Shown in pieces: positions 1 through 8,107 of a stretch of DNA of 64,000 nucleotides. Under the pieces are notes generated by a model. That model saw only the letters and a list, made by a program, of their open reading frames with translations, was not told the origin of the DNA and ran no database searches. The translations under genes were made by a program, and so were the position numbers. Position 1 is the stretch's first letter; each line of letters opens with the position of its first letter. This DNA is from Bacteroidota bacterium (lineage in GTDB: Bacteria; Bacteroidota; Bacteroidia; UKL13-3): the NCBI GenBank assembly GCA_947457395.1, contig CANGVA010000011.1, positions 28,048-92,047 on the forward strand, read 5' to 3'.

Positions 1-708
1 CATTTGGCAAAAATGTTTAACAAACCAAAAGTTGAGGTAAAAAAAGAGGGTATTTTAAATAATGTTGAATTGCGTTTTCATAATGAGCCTGCACGTCATA
101 AACTACTTGATTTAATAGGTGATCTTGCCTTAATTGGTATGCCTATTAAGGCACAGATTATGGCAGCACGGCCGGGCCATGCAGCCAATGTAGCTTTTGG
201 TAAGAAGATTAAGGCGCTTATTAAGAAGTCAAGACAAAATGTAAATGTGCCAAAGTACGATGCAAACAAAGAGCCTGTTTACAATATACAACAAATTTCA
301 AAGTTGCTTCCGCATAAGCACCCATTTCTACTTGTAGATAAGGTTACCCAGGTTGGTAAGAACCATGTGATAGCAGTAAAAAATGTTACATTTAATGAGC
401 CATTTTTTGCAGGTCACTTCCCTGATAATCCGGTTATGCCGGGAGTGCTTATCATTGAAGCCATGGCTCAGGCGGGTGGGGTTTTAATTCTTTCGCAAGT
501 TGAAGATCCTGAAAACTACAATACCTATTTTATGAAGATTGACAATGCTAAATTTAAAGAAAAGGTATTGCCCGGAGATACACTTGTTTTTAGACTAGAT
601 CTGATTTCTCCTATACGCAGAGGTGTTTGTGTGATGAAAGGTTCTGCATTTGTTGGTGATAAAGTGGTGTGCGAGGCAGAATTAATGGCCCAAATTGCAA
701 AAAAATAA
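1..708 (+). CDS. lpxC/fabZ: Bifunctional LpxC-FabZ, C-terminal part (5' truncated by window)
   Basis: The reading frame is open from the first base, so the gene starts outside the window. The first ~75 codons are the end of LpxC (UDP-3-O-acyl-GlcNAc deacetylase): RHKLLDLIGD carries the His and Asp zinc ligands and RPGHAANV the catalytic His. From about codon 95 the sequence is FabZ ((3R)-hydroxyacyl-ACP dehydratase), with LPHKHPFLLVDKV and GHFPDNPVMPGVLIIEAMAQ, which hold the active-site His and Glu. Fusion of these two cytoplasmic enzymes is a known feature of Bacteroidota and couples lipid A commitment to fatty-acid elongation. lpxA follows after 31 nt in the same direction, so the genes are probably one operon. 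The assignment is firm; only the N-terminal half is missing. Confidence 0.96.
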   Translation, partial: HLAKMFNKPKVEVKKEGILNNVELRFHNEPARHKLLDLIGDLALIGMPIKAQIMAARPGHAANVAFGKKIKALIKKSRQNVNVPKYDANKEPVYNIQQISKLLPHKHPFLLVDKVTQVGKNHVIAVKNVTFNEPFFAGHFPDNPVMPGVLIIEAMAQAGGVLILSQVEDPENYNTYFMKIDNAKFKEKVLPGDTLVFRLDLISPIRRGVCVMKGSAFVGDKVVCEAELMAQIAKK

Positions 709-739
709 TTAAATAGCTCATTCAACAGAAATTCCGTTC

Positions 740-1519
740 ATGACACAATCATTGGTCTACATACACCCCGAGGCAAAAGTGGGAGCAAACGTTGTAATCG
801 AACCTTTTACCAGCATCCATCAGGATGTTGTGATAGGTGAGGGCACATGGATTGGTTCCAATGTCACTATTTTCCCGGGTGCACGCATTGGTAAAAATTG
901 CAAAATTTTTCCTGGTGCTGTTATCAGTGCCGTTCCACAGGATCTAAAATTTAATGGTGAGCAAACCATTGTGGAAATTGGTGACAATACCACCATAAGG
1001 GAGTGTGTAACAATAAATCGCGGTACTGCCGATAAACATATAACCAAAGTGGGCAGCAATTGTCTTATCATGGCTTATGTGCACTTGGCTCATGATGTGA
1101 TTGTAGGAAACCAGGTGATTATTGCCAACGGGGTGCAGGTTGCAGGCCACGTAAACATAGCAGATAATGCTAGAATTGGTGGCCTTTCTGCGGTGCATCA
1201 GTTTGTAAATATTGGCAGGCATGTAATGATAGAAGGTGGCTCTATGGTAAGTAAGGATGTACCACCATTTGTTAAAGCAGGTCGTTATCCGCTTTCTTAT
1301 GAAGGGGTAAATTCTGTAGGACTTAGAAGAAATGGTTTTAGCTCAGATAAAATTAATGAGATTCAAGACATATACCGTTTGCTATTTGTTCATAATAGCA
1401 ATGTGGGTAAAGCACTAAAGGTAGTTGAAGCTGAAATGAACGTAACTCCCGAAAGAGATGAGATTATTCAATTCATTAGTGGCTCGGAAAGAGGCGTGAT
1501 GAAAGGTTTTCAGCGTTAA
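740..1519 (+). CDS. lpxA: Acyl-ACP--UDP-N-acetylglucosamine O-acyltransferase LpxA
   Basis: This 259-residue protein catalyses the first step of lipid A synthesis, transfer of a hydroxyacyl chain from ACP to UDP-GlcNAc. The N-terminal two thirds are a left-handed beta-helix made of imperfect hexapeptide repeats (for example IGEGTWIGSN and IGDNTTIREC). The catalytic His lies in the segment MAYVHLAHD. The C-terminal helical part begins near residue 190 with GLRRNGFS, as in E. coli LpxA, and the length matches the family (about 260). The ATG at 740 is the obvious start because the first repeat begins right after it. The gene sits between lpxC-fabZ and an ABC ATPase, and a convergent lpxB lies 0.6 kb downstream. 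Confidence 0.97.
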   Translation: MTQSLVYIHPEAKVGANVVIEPFTSIHQDVVIGEGTWIGSNVTIFPGARIGKNCKIFPGAVISAVPQDLKFNGEQTIVEIGDNTTIRECVTINRGTADKHITKVGSNCLIMAYVHLAHDVIVGNQVIIANGVQVAGHVNIADNARIGGLSAVHQFVNIGRHVMIEGGSMVSKDVPPFVKAGRYPLSYEGVNSVGLRRNGFSSDKINEIQDIYRLLFVHNSNVGKALKVVEAEMNVTPERDEIIQFISGSERGVMKGFQR

Positions 1520-1531
1520 GCAACTTCAAGC

Positions 1532-2164
1532 ATGCAGGTTCAACTGCTTCATATCGGTAAAAAATTTAACAGGCAATGGTTATACAAAGACATGTCGGTC
1601 AACCTTGCATCTGGCTCTGCAACAGCAATTATTGGCAATAACGGTAGTGGCAAATCCACGCTATTGCAAATGATTTACGGTTGGCAGGTGCCAACAACAG
1701 GGAGCATCAATATCAGTAATCAATCACTTGAATGCAAACCGGAAGATGTGCACCGCTTTGCTTCTTTTGCAGCGCCATATCTTGAATTGCCAGAAGAACT
1801 AACTTTGGTAGAGTTATTGCATTTTCATTTTAAGTTTAAGCAATTGCAGGGAGTACTAACGATTACAGACCTTATTTCAATAAGTGGTTTAAGTGGTAAT
1901 GAAAATAAGCCTGTACGCTACTTTTCGTCAGGTATGAAGCAGCGGGCAAAACTTGCATTGGCTTTATTTAGTAAACATGATTTGCTTTTGCTGGATGAGC
2001 CTTGCAGCAATCTGGATGAACAGGGTATAAGCTGGTATCGATCAATTATGATGGAGCGCGTTTCGCCTGCAACTACCATCATAGCATCGAATCAGTTGTT
2101 TGAATATGATTTCTGCACAACAAAAATCAGTATAGCGGATTTCATGCTTCCGGATCCACAATAA
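1532..2164 (+). CDS. ABC transporter ATP-binding protein, small stand-alone type
   Basis: This is a 210-residue nucleotide-binding domain with no membrane domain of its own. Walker A is GNNGSGKST (about residues 35-43), the signature is YFSSGMKQR and Walker B is LLLLDEP with a D-loop SNLD. The position that normally holds the switch (H-loop) histidine reads IIASNQ, so Asn or Gln stands where His is expected. The gene begins 12 nt after lpxA and is probably cotranscribed with it. That position suggests an envelope or lipid-related export role, but no permease lies nearby, so the substrate is unknown. The tail overlaps the convergent lpxB by 23 nt. The family assignment is firm and the function is open. 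Confidence 0.9.
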   Translation: MQVQLLHIGKKFNRQWLYKDMSVNLASGSATAIIGNNGSGKSTLLQMIYGWQVPTTGSINISNQSLECKPEDVHRFASFAAPYLELPEELTLVELLHFHFKFKQLQGVLTITDLISISGLSGNENKPVRYFSSGMKQRAKLALALFSKHDLLLLDEPCSNLDEQGISWYRSIMMERVSPATTIIASNQLFEYDFCTTKISIADFMLPDPQ

Positions 2165-3245
2165 CTTCAGCAGCTCTCTTGCTGGCACCCGGTCCACCAA
2201 TTTTTTCTTGCAATGCTTCATAATTCTCCATCAGCTTCCTGTTTTCTGAACCACCCGGCATTACCTTGTCCAATTCGCTTTTTATTTTATTAGCCGTTAC
2301 ATCAAACTGTATCAACTCCTTAATAACCGGCATATTCATACATAGATTTACTAATGATATATACTTAACTTTTACCAGTTGCTTGGCAATAAAGTAAGAT
2401 AAAGGATGACCAGCATACCCGCATACCTGGGGTACACCAAGTAAGGCAGCTTCAAGTGTTGCAGTGCCGCTGCATACAATTGCACCATCACTGTTTTTAA
2501 GTAAATCATATGTTTGGTCAAAAACCAGGTGTAATCTATCGTTTAACCAAGGCTTGTAAAAGTCTGCAGATATACCAGGTGCTCCTGCAATAACCAATTG
2601 GTGCGTGTGATGATCTTTTGTTGCCTCTATCATTACTGGTAACATGCGCTTAATCTCCTGTTTGCGGCTCCCCGGAAGCAGTGCAATTATAGGTCTACCA
2701 TCAATATTGTTGTTTTCCCTAAACCGGCTATTAAATTTATAGTGTTCTATTTCATCACACAGCGGGTTGCCAACAAAATGGGTTTTTACATCCCATTTTT
2801 TAAAATAATCAACCTCAAACGGAAAAATAATTAATAAATCATCTACAAACTTTTCTAGTTTTTTAGCCCTGTTTTCCTTCCATGCCCACACTTTTGGAGC
2901 AATGTAATATACTACCCTAATACCTTTTGACTTGCAGTACTCAGCAATTCGTAAATTAAATCCGGGGTAGTCTATCAATATAACCACATCAGGTCTAAAT
3001 GTATCAATCTGATATTTACATTGGCGAAGATTGCTGAATATTTTGTTCAGGTTCAGTAATACTTCTACAAACCCCATTATCGTAACATCCTTATAATGGG
3101 TAAGCAATCCTGGTGCCTGCGCCTGCATGCGGTCACCTCCCCAGAAATTAAATACTGCGGCTGGATCCTTTTGTTTGATGGCGGCAATCAAATTGGCTCC
3201 GTGCAGGTCGCCTGATGCTTCACCGGCTATAAGAAAATATTTCAT
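2142..3245 (-). CDS. lpxB: Lipid-A-disaccharide synthase LpxB
   Basis: LpxB is a peripheral membrane glycosyltransferase (family GT19) that condenses UDP-2,3-diacylglucosamine with lipid X to form the lipid A disaccharide. The 367-residue protein starts with the family hallmark FLIAGEASGDLHGANL, contains VILIDYPGFNLRIAEYCK in the N-terminal Rossmann domain and the donor-binding stretch CSGTATLEAALLGVPQV in the C-terminal domain. Length and start agree with the family. It runs opposite to lpxA and the ABC gene and overlaps the latter tail-to-tail. A perfect -7 element (TAGATTTG on the minus strand, 3265-3272) lies 20 nt upstream of its ATG, so it has its own promoter. Confidence 0.97.
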   Translation of the reverse strand: MKYFLIAGEASGDLHGANLIAAIKQKDPAAVFNFWGGDRMQAQAPGLLTHYKDVTIMGFVEVLLNLNKIFSNLRQCKYQIDTFRPDVVILIDYPGFNLRIAEYCKSKGIRVVYYIAPKVWAWKENRAKKLEKFVDDLLIIFPFEVDYFKKWDVKTHFVGNPLCDEIEHYKFNSRFRENNNIDGRPIIALLPGSRKQEIKRMLPVMIEATKDHHTHQLVIAGAPGISADFYKPWLNDRLHLVFDQTYDLLKNSDGAIVCSGTATLEAALLGVPQVCGYAGHPLSYFIAKQLVKVKYISLVNLCMNMPVIKELIQFDVTANKIKSELDKVMPGGSENRKLMENYEALQEKIGGPGASKRAAEVIVDPEA

Positions 3246-3264
3246 GGTGGCTTGGGTGTGTGTA

Positions 3265-3304
3265 CAAATCTAATTATTTGAATGGTTAAGATTTACTACA
3301 TTTG
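3265..3304. promoter_or_regulatory. Divergent -7 elements for lpxB and the coiled-coil gene
   Basis: Two matches to the Bacteroidota -7 consensus TAnnTTTG lie head to head. CAAATCTA at 3265-3272 reads TAGATTTG toward lpxB, and TACATTTG at 3297-3304 reads toward the gene at 3326. For the second, TTTG at 3277-3280 is a possible -33 element with a 16-nt spacer, slightly short. Both lie about 20 nt from their ATG codons. The plus-strand element overlaps the TTG codon at 3302, which argues against that codon being the start of the downstream gene. Confidence 0.5.
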
Positions 3305-3325
3305 ATTAATCAATTAACAATTGCT

Positions 3326-4222
3326 ATGGAAAACAACAAATCAAACCGTACAGGCTCCTACCTCTTGCTCTTGTTACTACTGGGCTCAGTGGCAGTTAAC
3401 GTGTATCAATGGAAATCACATAATACCACTGTTGTGGTTCATGAAAATGTGGTTGATAGCATGATTAGTATTAGGGTGGAACTGGAAAAGGAACTGGCTA
3501 CAACCGGTGTTGAACTGGAGAAATACCGCGGAATGTCGGCACAATTAGACAGTTTGCTAAACGATGCTAATAATCAAATAGCAAAACAGGAAATCAAAAT
3601 AAGAAAACTATTAGCTTCAGAAACAAATGCCAAGACTTTAGGTAAGAAACTTGAAAAGGAACTGGCTGCATTACGCAAGCTCAGAGATGAATACTTGGAG
3701 CAGATCGATCAGTTGATTACCGAAAATAAGGAACTAAAAGCTAAGAATGAGGAACTAAATACCACCGTTACGAATCTTTCCGATGAGAAGAAAAGTTTGC
3801 AAAAGACAGTGGCTACCGCATCGCAACTTAAAGCAGAATATGTAAAGGTTAGTTCATTTAAAAAGCGCAGTTCAGGTAAATATGTGGAGTCATCTATTGC
3901 AAAGCGTACCAATAAAATTGATGTATGCTTTACAGTAATGGATAATAAGGTAGCACCTGCCGGTGAACGTATGCTACATTTGGTGATTAAAGAGCCAACA
4001 GGCAAAATTTTGGCAGGTTACTCGAAAGCGGTGTTTTATGAAGCTGAAACCGGTACTGAACTTTCTGCAACTGCTTCCATGAAAATTAGCTATAATGGAG
4101 AAAAGCAGGATGCCTGTTTGCGTTATGAAAGTGATGAGCGCATTCTTACTTCCGGCAATTACAATATTGAGGTGTATATTGATGGAACCTTGGTTGCTAC
4201 GTCCTCTTATTTTCTTAAATAA
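3326..4222 (+). CDS. Membrane-anchored coiled-coil protein, function unknown
   Basis: I do not recognise a named family. The 298-residue protein has one hydrophobic segment near residues 12-29, a long heptad-rich coiled coil from about 48 to 165 (dense in Glu, Lys and Leu) and a C-terminal region of about 120 residues that looks like a beta-sandwich. An uncleaved N-terminal anchor with a periplasmic stalk and head is the simplest reading. I chose the ATG at 3326 rather than an in-frame TTG at 3302, because that TTG lies inside a -7 promoter match. A hairpin terminator follows, so the gene is probably transcribed alone. Similar single-anchor coiled-coil proteins are common in the phylum, but no role can be stated. 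Confidence 0.75.
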   Translation: MENNKSNRTGSYLLLLLLLGSVAVNVYQWKSHNTTVVVHENVVDSMISIRVELEKELATTGVELEKYRGMSAQLDSLLNDANNQIAKQEIKIRKLLASETNAKTLGKKLEKELAALRKLRDEYLEQIDQLITENKELKAKNEELNTTVTNLSDEKKSLQKTVATASQLKAEYVKVSSFKKRSSGKYVESSIAKRTNKIDVCFTVMDNKVAPAGERMLHLVIKEPTGKILAGYSKAVFYEAETGTELSATASMKISYNGEKQDACLRYESDERILTSGNYNIEVYIDGTLVATSSYFLK

Positions 4223-4246
4223 CCATTTTAACAAGCATATTGAGAT

Positions 4247-4276
4247 AAAGCTGCCTGTGTCAAGGCAGCTTTTTTT
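4247..4276 (+). terminator. Rho-independent terminator after the coiled-coil gene
   Basis: A 10-bp stem AAAGCTGCCT/AGGCAGCTTT (4247-4256 and 4263-4272) with a 6-nt loop is followed by a T-run on the plus strand. It starts 24 nt after the stop codon. Confidence 0.8.
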
Positions 4277-4328
4277 GTTTAAGCCTCAGGAAATAAGTTT
4301 TTTAAATACCTGATATTGATTAATATTG

Positions 4329-5969
4329 ATGAAACATTCGCTTAATGTAACAACTATGAATAAAGTATTCTTGCTCTTTATGCTTTGCACGGCTCTTGCA
4401 AATGCTCAAATAACTGTTAACAATACAGATATGCCGGTGCGCGGAGATACTGTGCGTTATAGCGTGGCTTCAACTGTTGATGTAGCATCCAGACTTTCTC
4501 AGGTAGGTACTAACCAAACATGGAATTTCAATGATCTTCGCCCGGCAAGCCAGAATATTTCAAGTTTTAAGCGTGCATCAGATATTAACGCTGCTTACAG
4601 TTTTACCTTTTCAGGTTCTTCCTACGGTACCGAAGCAGCCAACACTTCATTTGGTGCATTGTTGCAAGCTTCAGATGTGTTTGTGTTCTTCAGCAACGCT
4701 GCAAATTCATATGCTTGTGATGGCCGCGGTTTTGAGGTGAGTGGTTCACCCTTACCTTTAACGCAAACATATTCAGGCAAAGATGTGGTGTATAAATTCC
4801 CGCTGAACTTTGGGAATAAGGATAGCAATACCTATATCAGCAACTCAGTTAACGCGCTTATTGTAACTCTCAATGGTGGCGGTAAACGTGTGAATACCGT
4901 TGATGCATGGGGTAGTCTTACAACCCCGTTTGGCACTTTTGATTGCTTAAGGGTAAAAAGCCAGATTATTACCTACGATACAGTGCGCAGCAGCCTTCTG
5001 CCGATACCTTTTCCTATTACCCAAAATGTTACTGAGTATAAATGGATAGCCAAAGGCCAAAAAATCCCTTTGCTTGAAATCAGAGTCCCATCAGGAGGCG
5101 GAGGTCAAACTACCATTAATTACAGAGATCGCTACAGGCCGGAAGCTTATGAAAACAAAGCGCGGTTTACCATTAGGGGAAATAAGCTTACCTATGCTGT
5201 GAGCAATAATACCGATACGTGCGTGCTTACCAGCAGCAGTTTAAATAATCCTAATTCAGTGCAGTGGAGCATCACCCCTAATACCTATACCTTCACTGGC
5301 GGTACAAATGCCACGTCCAATACCGTTAAAATATTTTTTACCGATACTGGTAAATACACCATCAAACTCAGGGCTAATTACAATGGAGGGTTTGATGATA
5401 CCACACGTGTAAATCTGATTACTGTTGCACGTGGTCCTGTTGCTAAGTTTGGTGCTGATAGGAATGCTACCAATACGACTGCTATTGTTCAACTAATTGA
5501 TTCCAGTGAAGGCAATCCAACTAGCTGGAAATGGACCATTACGCCAAATACGGTTTCATATGTTGGTGGCACCAGAGATACCAGCCAAAATCCAAAAGTT
5601 ATTTTTGATTTGCCCGGCTCTTACACGGTGAGCCTGCGCATTACCAACGCCATTACCACGGCTACATTAACCAAAAATAATTTCATTAACAGCTACAATA
5701 CTGCTGTAAAGGAGGTTACTGCCAAATCAACCGGATGGCAATTATCTCCTAACCCCGTTAGTGATAAGCTTTGGATTAGATCTACCGGAACAAAAATTAA
5801 GGATATTGAGTTATTTGATATAACAGGGAAAATGGTGCAGGCAGCGGTGCTTTCTGCTTTACCATCCGAATGGGAAATGGATTGCAGTTCTATGAAGCCC
5901 GGTATTTACTTTGTTAAATTGATGAATACCCAGGGTGAAATAGAAACCAGGCGCATCTCTGTTAAATAA
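4329..5969 (+). CDS. Exported protein with PKD-like repeats and T9SS type A sorting signal
   Basis: The N-terminus is a signal peptide ending in TALANAQ, typical of this genome's secreted proteins. About residues 30-270 form a domain of unknown function. Two Ig/PKD-like repeats follow (about 280-370 and 375-465), each with the W-x-I-T-P-N-T core and a G-x-Y-T-[IV]-x-L-R motif. The last ~80 residues are a Por-type sorting domain beginning LSPNPVSDKLWI and containing DITGKMV and MKPGIYFVKL. The protein is expected to cross the outer membrane through T9SS and be anchored or released there. ATG 4329 is used; ATG 4356 (MNKVFLLF) would give an equally good signal peptide. The cargo function is unknown. 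Confidence 0.85.
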   Translation: MKHSLNVTTMNKVFLLFMLCTALANAQITVNNTDMPVRGDTVRYSVASTVDVASRLSQVGTNQTWNFNDLRPASQNISSFKRASDINAAYSFTFSGSSYGTEAANTSFGALLQASDVFVFFSNAANSYACDGRGFEVSGSPLPLTQTYSGKDVVYKFPLNFGNKDSNTYISNSVNALIVTLNGGGKRVNTVDAWGSLTTPFGTFDCLRVKSQIITYDTVRSSLLPIPFPITQNVTEYKWIAKGQKIPLLEIRVPSGGGGQTTINYRDRYRPEAYENKARFTIRGNKLTYAVSNNTDTCVLTSSSLNNPNSVQWSITPNTYTFTGGTNATSNTVKIFFTDTGKYTIKLRANYNGGFDDTTRVNLITVARGPVAKFGADRNATNTTAIVQLIDSSEGNPTSWKWTITPNTVSYVGGTRDTSQNPKVIFDLPGSYTVSLRITNAITTATLTKNNFINSYNTAVKEVTAKSTGWQLSPNPVSDKLWIRSTGTKIKDIELFDITGKMVQAAVLSALPSEWEMDCSSMKPGIYFVKLMNTQGEIETRRISVK

Positions 5970-6038
5970 GACTTCAACAACGTTTGTACGTATTAGGTAA
6001 ATGTTAATTATTCCTTCATAAATTGTGGGGTGATGTAT

Positions 6039-6046
6039 TATTTTTG
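6039..6046 (+). promoter_or_regulatory. -7 promoter element before the SPT-like gene
   Basis: TATTTTTG fits TAnnTTTG exactly and lies 21 nt upstream of the ATG at 6068. The nearest upstream TTG (6023-6025) is only 13 nt away, closer than the usual -33 spacing, so only the -7 part is convincing. Its position also argues that the in-frame TTG at 6023 is not the translation start. Confidence 0.4.
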
Positions 6047-6067
6047 CCCTCTAACCAAATAACTGCT

Positions 6068-7324
6068 ATGGATATTTTTGAAAAACTGAATAAAAAGGCC
6101 GGTCCGCTTGGTCAGCATGCTGATGATGCCTACGGATATTATATGTTTCCCCGCTTAGAAGGTGAAATTGGTCCACGTATGAAGTTTAAGGGTCAAATGA
6201 TGCTTAACTGGAGCCTCAATAATTATCTTGGTTTAGCCAATCATCCTGAAGTTAGAAAAGTTGATGCGGAGGCCACTCAGGAATATGGTCTGGCTTATCC
6301 AATGGGGGCCCGCATGATGAGCGGAAATTCTGTTTATCATGAACAGCTTGACAGGGAACTGGCTGCATTTGTAGGTAAAGAAGATGCAGTGCTGCTAAAC
6401 TATGGTTACCAAGGTATGGTTAGTGCCATTGATGCATTGGTTGACAGGCATGATGTTATTGTTTATGATGCCGAGAGTCACGCATGTATTGTTGATGGGG
6501 TGCGTTTGCATATGGGTAAGCGATTTGTATTTGCACATAATGATATCGATAATTTGGAAGTACAATTGCAGCGTGCAGCCAAACTGGTAGAAGGCACACC
6601 CGGTGGTATTCTGGTTATTACCGAAGGGGTATTTGGGATGACAGGTGCACAAGGTAAAATCAAAGAAATTACTGAGCTAAAGAAAAAATATAACTTCCGC
6701 TTATTCGTAGATGATGCACATGGTTTTGGTACAATGGGCAAAACCGGAGGTGGAATTGGCTTTGAGCAATCTTGCAATGATGGTATTGATGTGTACTTCG
6801 GAACATTCGCAAAGTCTATGGCATTGATTGGTGGTTTTATTGCTGCTAAAAAAGAAGTAGTTAAATATTTGCGCTACAATTTGCGTTCGCAGATTTATGC
6901 CAAGTCATTGCCTATGCCTATCGTAAAGGGAGCACTAAAAAGACTGGAATTAATACGCAACCATCCTGAGTATATTGAGAAACTTTGGACTATTGTTATT
7001 GCATTGCAGAAAGGTTTGCGTGAGCAGGGTTTTGATATCGGTAAAACCAATACTTGTGTTACACCTGTAATGATGAAAGGCACTGTTGGCGAGGCTACAG
7101 CTGTTGTGCATGACCTGAGAGAGAATTATAAAATATTTTGCTCAGTAGTTGTATATCCTGTTATTCCTAAAGGAATGATTTTGCTGCGCTTAATTCCTAC
7201 TGCAGTTCATACATTGGATGATGTAACTGAAACGATTAAGGCATTTGCCTCAGTAAGGGAAAAACTGGCTCAGGGTAAATATCAGGTAGAAAAAGGAATT
7301 GTAGCGATGGGTGAAACGCAATAA
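6068..7324 (+). CDS. Alpha-oxoamine synthase family enzyme, serine palmitoyltransferase-like
   Basis: This 418-residue PLP enzyme belongs to the fold-type I alpha-oxoamine synthases (serine palmitoyltransferase, KBL, BioF, ALAS). Visible hallmarks are NNYLGLANHPEV near residue 50, the glycine-rich GARMMSGN, VIYDAESHACIVDGVRLH with the ring-stacking His, the cofactor-binding VDDAHGFGTMGKTG, and TFAKSMALIGGF, which contains the Schiff-base Lys. Bacteroidota use an SPT of this family to condense serine with an acyl-CoA for sphingolipid synthesis, and that is the best guess here. BioF and KBL activity cannot be excluded from sequence alone, and no biotin or threonine genes are nearby. ATG 6068 is preferred over an upstream TTG. 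The gene appears monocistronic, with a terminator after it. Confidence 0.85.
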   Translation: MDIFEKLNKKAGPLGQHADDAYGYYMFPRLEGEIGPRMKFKGQMMLNWSLNNYLGLANHPEVRKVDAEATQEYGLAYPMGARMMSGNSVYHEQLDRELAAFVGKEDAVLLNYGYQGMVSAIDALVDRHDVIVYDAESHACIVDGVRLHMGKRFVFAHNDIDNLEVQLQRAAKLVEGTPGGILVITEGVFGMTGAQGKIKEITELKKKYNFRLFVDDAHGFGTMGKTGGGIGFEQSCNDGIDVYFGTFAKSMALIGGFIAAKKEVVKYLRYNLRSQIYAKSLPMPIVKGALKRLELIRNHPEYIEKLWTIVIALQKGLREQGFDIGKTNTCVTPVMMKGTVGEATAVVHDLRENYKIFCSVVVYPVIPKGMILLRLIPTAVHTLDDVTETIKAFASVREKLAQGKYQVEKGIVAMGETQ

Positions 7325-7349
7325 GTCAAATCACATTTTCTAGATGATA

Positions 7350-7385
7350 GGGGAGGTTGCTGAAAATTGCAGCCTCCTTTTTTAT
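7350..7385 (+). terminator. Terminator after the SPT-like gene
   Basis: GGAGGTTGC and GCAGCCTCC form a 9-bp stem with one G-T pair and a short A-rich loop, followed by a T-run. It lies in the 65-nt gap between two convergent genes and works in the plus direction only. Confidence 0.75.
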
Positions 7386-7389
7386 TGAC

Positions 7390-8088
7390 TTATTTGTGCA
7401 AGTCAAAATAAAGGCCTGTTTGAAAAAAGTCGCGACCTGTTTCATCGTTAATTCTATAGTCGAACTGATGTACATACCCAATCTGAACGCTAACGATGTC
7501 TGATAGTTTACGACCTAGGGCTACCAATATTCTGTTACGTTCAAAATAGGGTTCTCTATCTGTAAAGAAAAGTTCATTGCTAGCTTGTAATACGTATGGC
7601 CTTATTTCATTATCAGGTTTTCCAAAAGGATAAGATAATCCAAGCCGGTAGCGAAACCTATTTCGGTAGCCGTTGCTGGTAAATCTTAACTCTGCCCGAT
7701 AGCGCTGTTCAATTTTCAATCTGCCAATGTTCTGAGTTAACATAAGCTGAGGCCATATCCTAAACTCATCATTGTTTTTAGGTCTTACAAAATCACCTCC
7801 CTCCGCAAAGGTTTGATAGCTGCCTGCACCAAGTGTTGCGCTTAGGTTATTATACAGCCTATAGGTAAAGCCGCCTTTATATTCATAATAATGAAAATGA
7901 TCATAAAATTTAAGGGAGCGTAGCTGGGCTTCAAAAAATGTATAGAAGTTTTTACTTGTTTTATATTTTACCTGCAAAATGTTCCAGCTTCCGGTAGCCA
8001 CCTGTTGGGCAATTGCACTTAAGCCGATTATCATAAATACGGCCATGAGCAGTAAACCTTTCCAGATATTTATTGGTTTGTGTAGCAT
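7390..8088 (-). CDS. DUF2490 domain protein, predicted outer-membrane beta-barrel
   Basis: The 232-residue product has a signal peptide ending near GLSAIAQQ, followed by alternating amphipathic strands rich in Tyr, Arg and Phe (for example RYRLGLSYPFGK and YVHQFDYRINDETG). This is the pattern of the DUF2490 family, which is widespread in Bacteroidota and predicted to form a small outer-membrane barrel. The C-terminus ends in a strand with aromatic residues (FFQTGLYFDLHK), as expected for barrel insertion. No function is established for the family. It is 19 nt from the next minus-strand gene and could be its downstream operon partner. Confidence 0.8.
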   Translation of the reverse strand: MLHKPINIWKGLLLMAVFMIIGLSAIAQQVATGSWNILQVKYKTSKNFYTFFEAQLRSLKFYDHFHYYEYKGGFTYRLYNNLSATLGAGSYQTFAEGGDFVRPKNNDEFRIWPQLMLTQNIGRLKIEQRYRAELRFTSNGYRNRFRYRLGLSYPFGKPDNEIRPYVLQASNELFFTDREPYFERNRILVALGRKLSDIVSVQIGYVHQFDYRINDETGRDFFQTGLYFDLHK

Positions 8089-8107
8089 GTATTTTAAACA
8101 CGTTATT

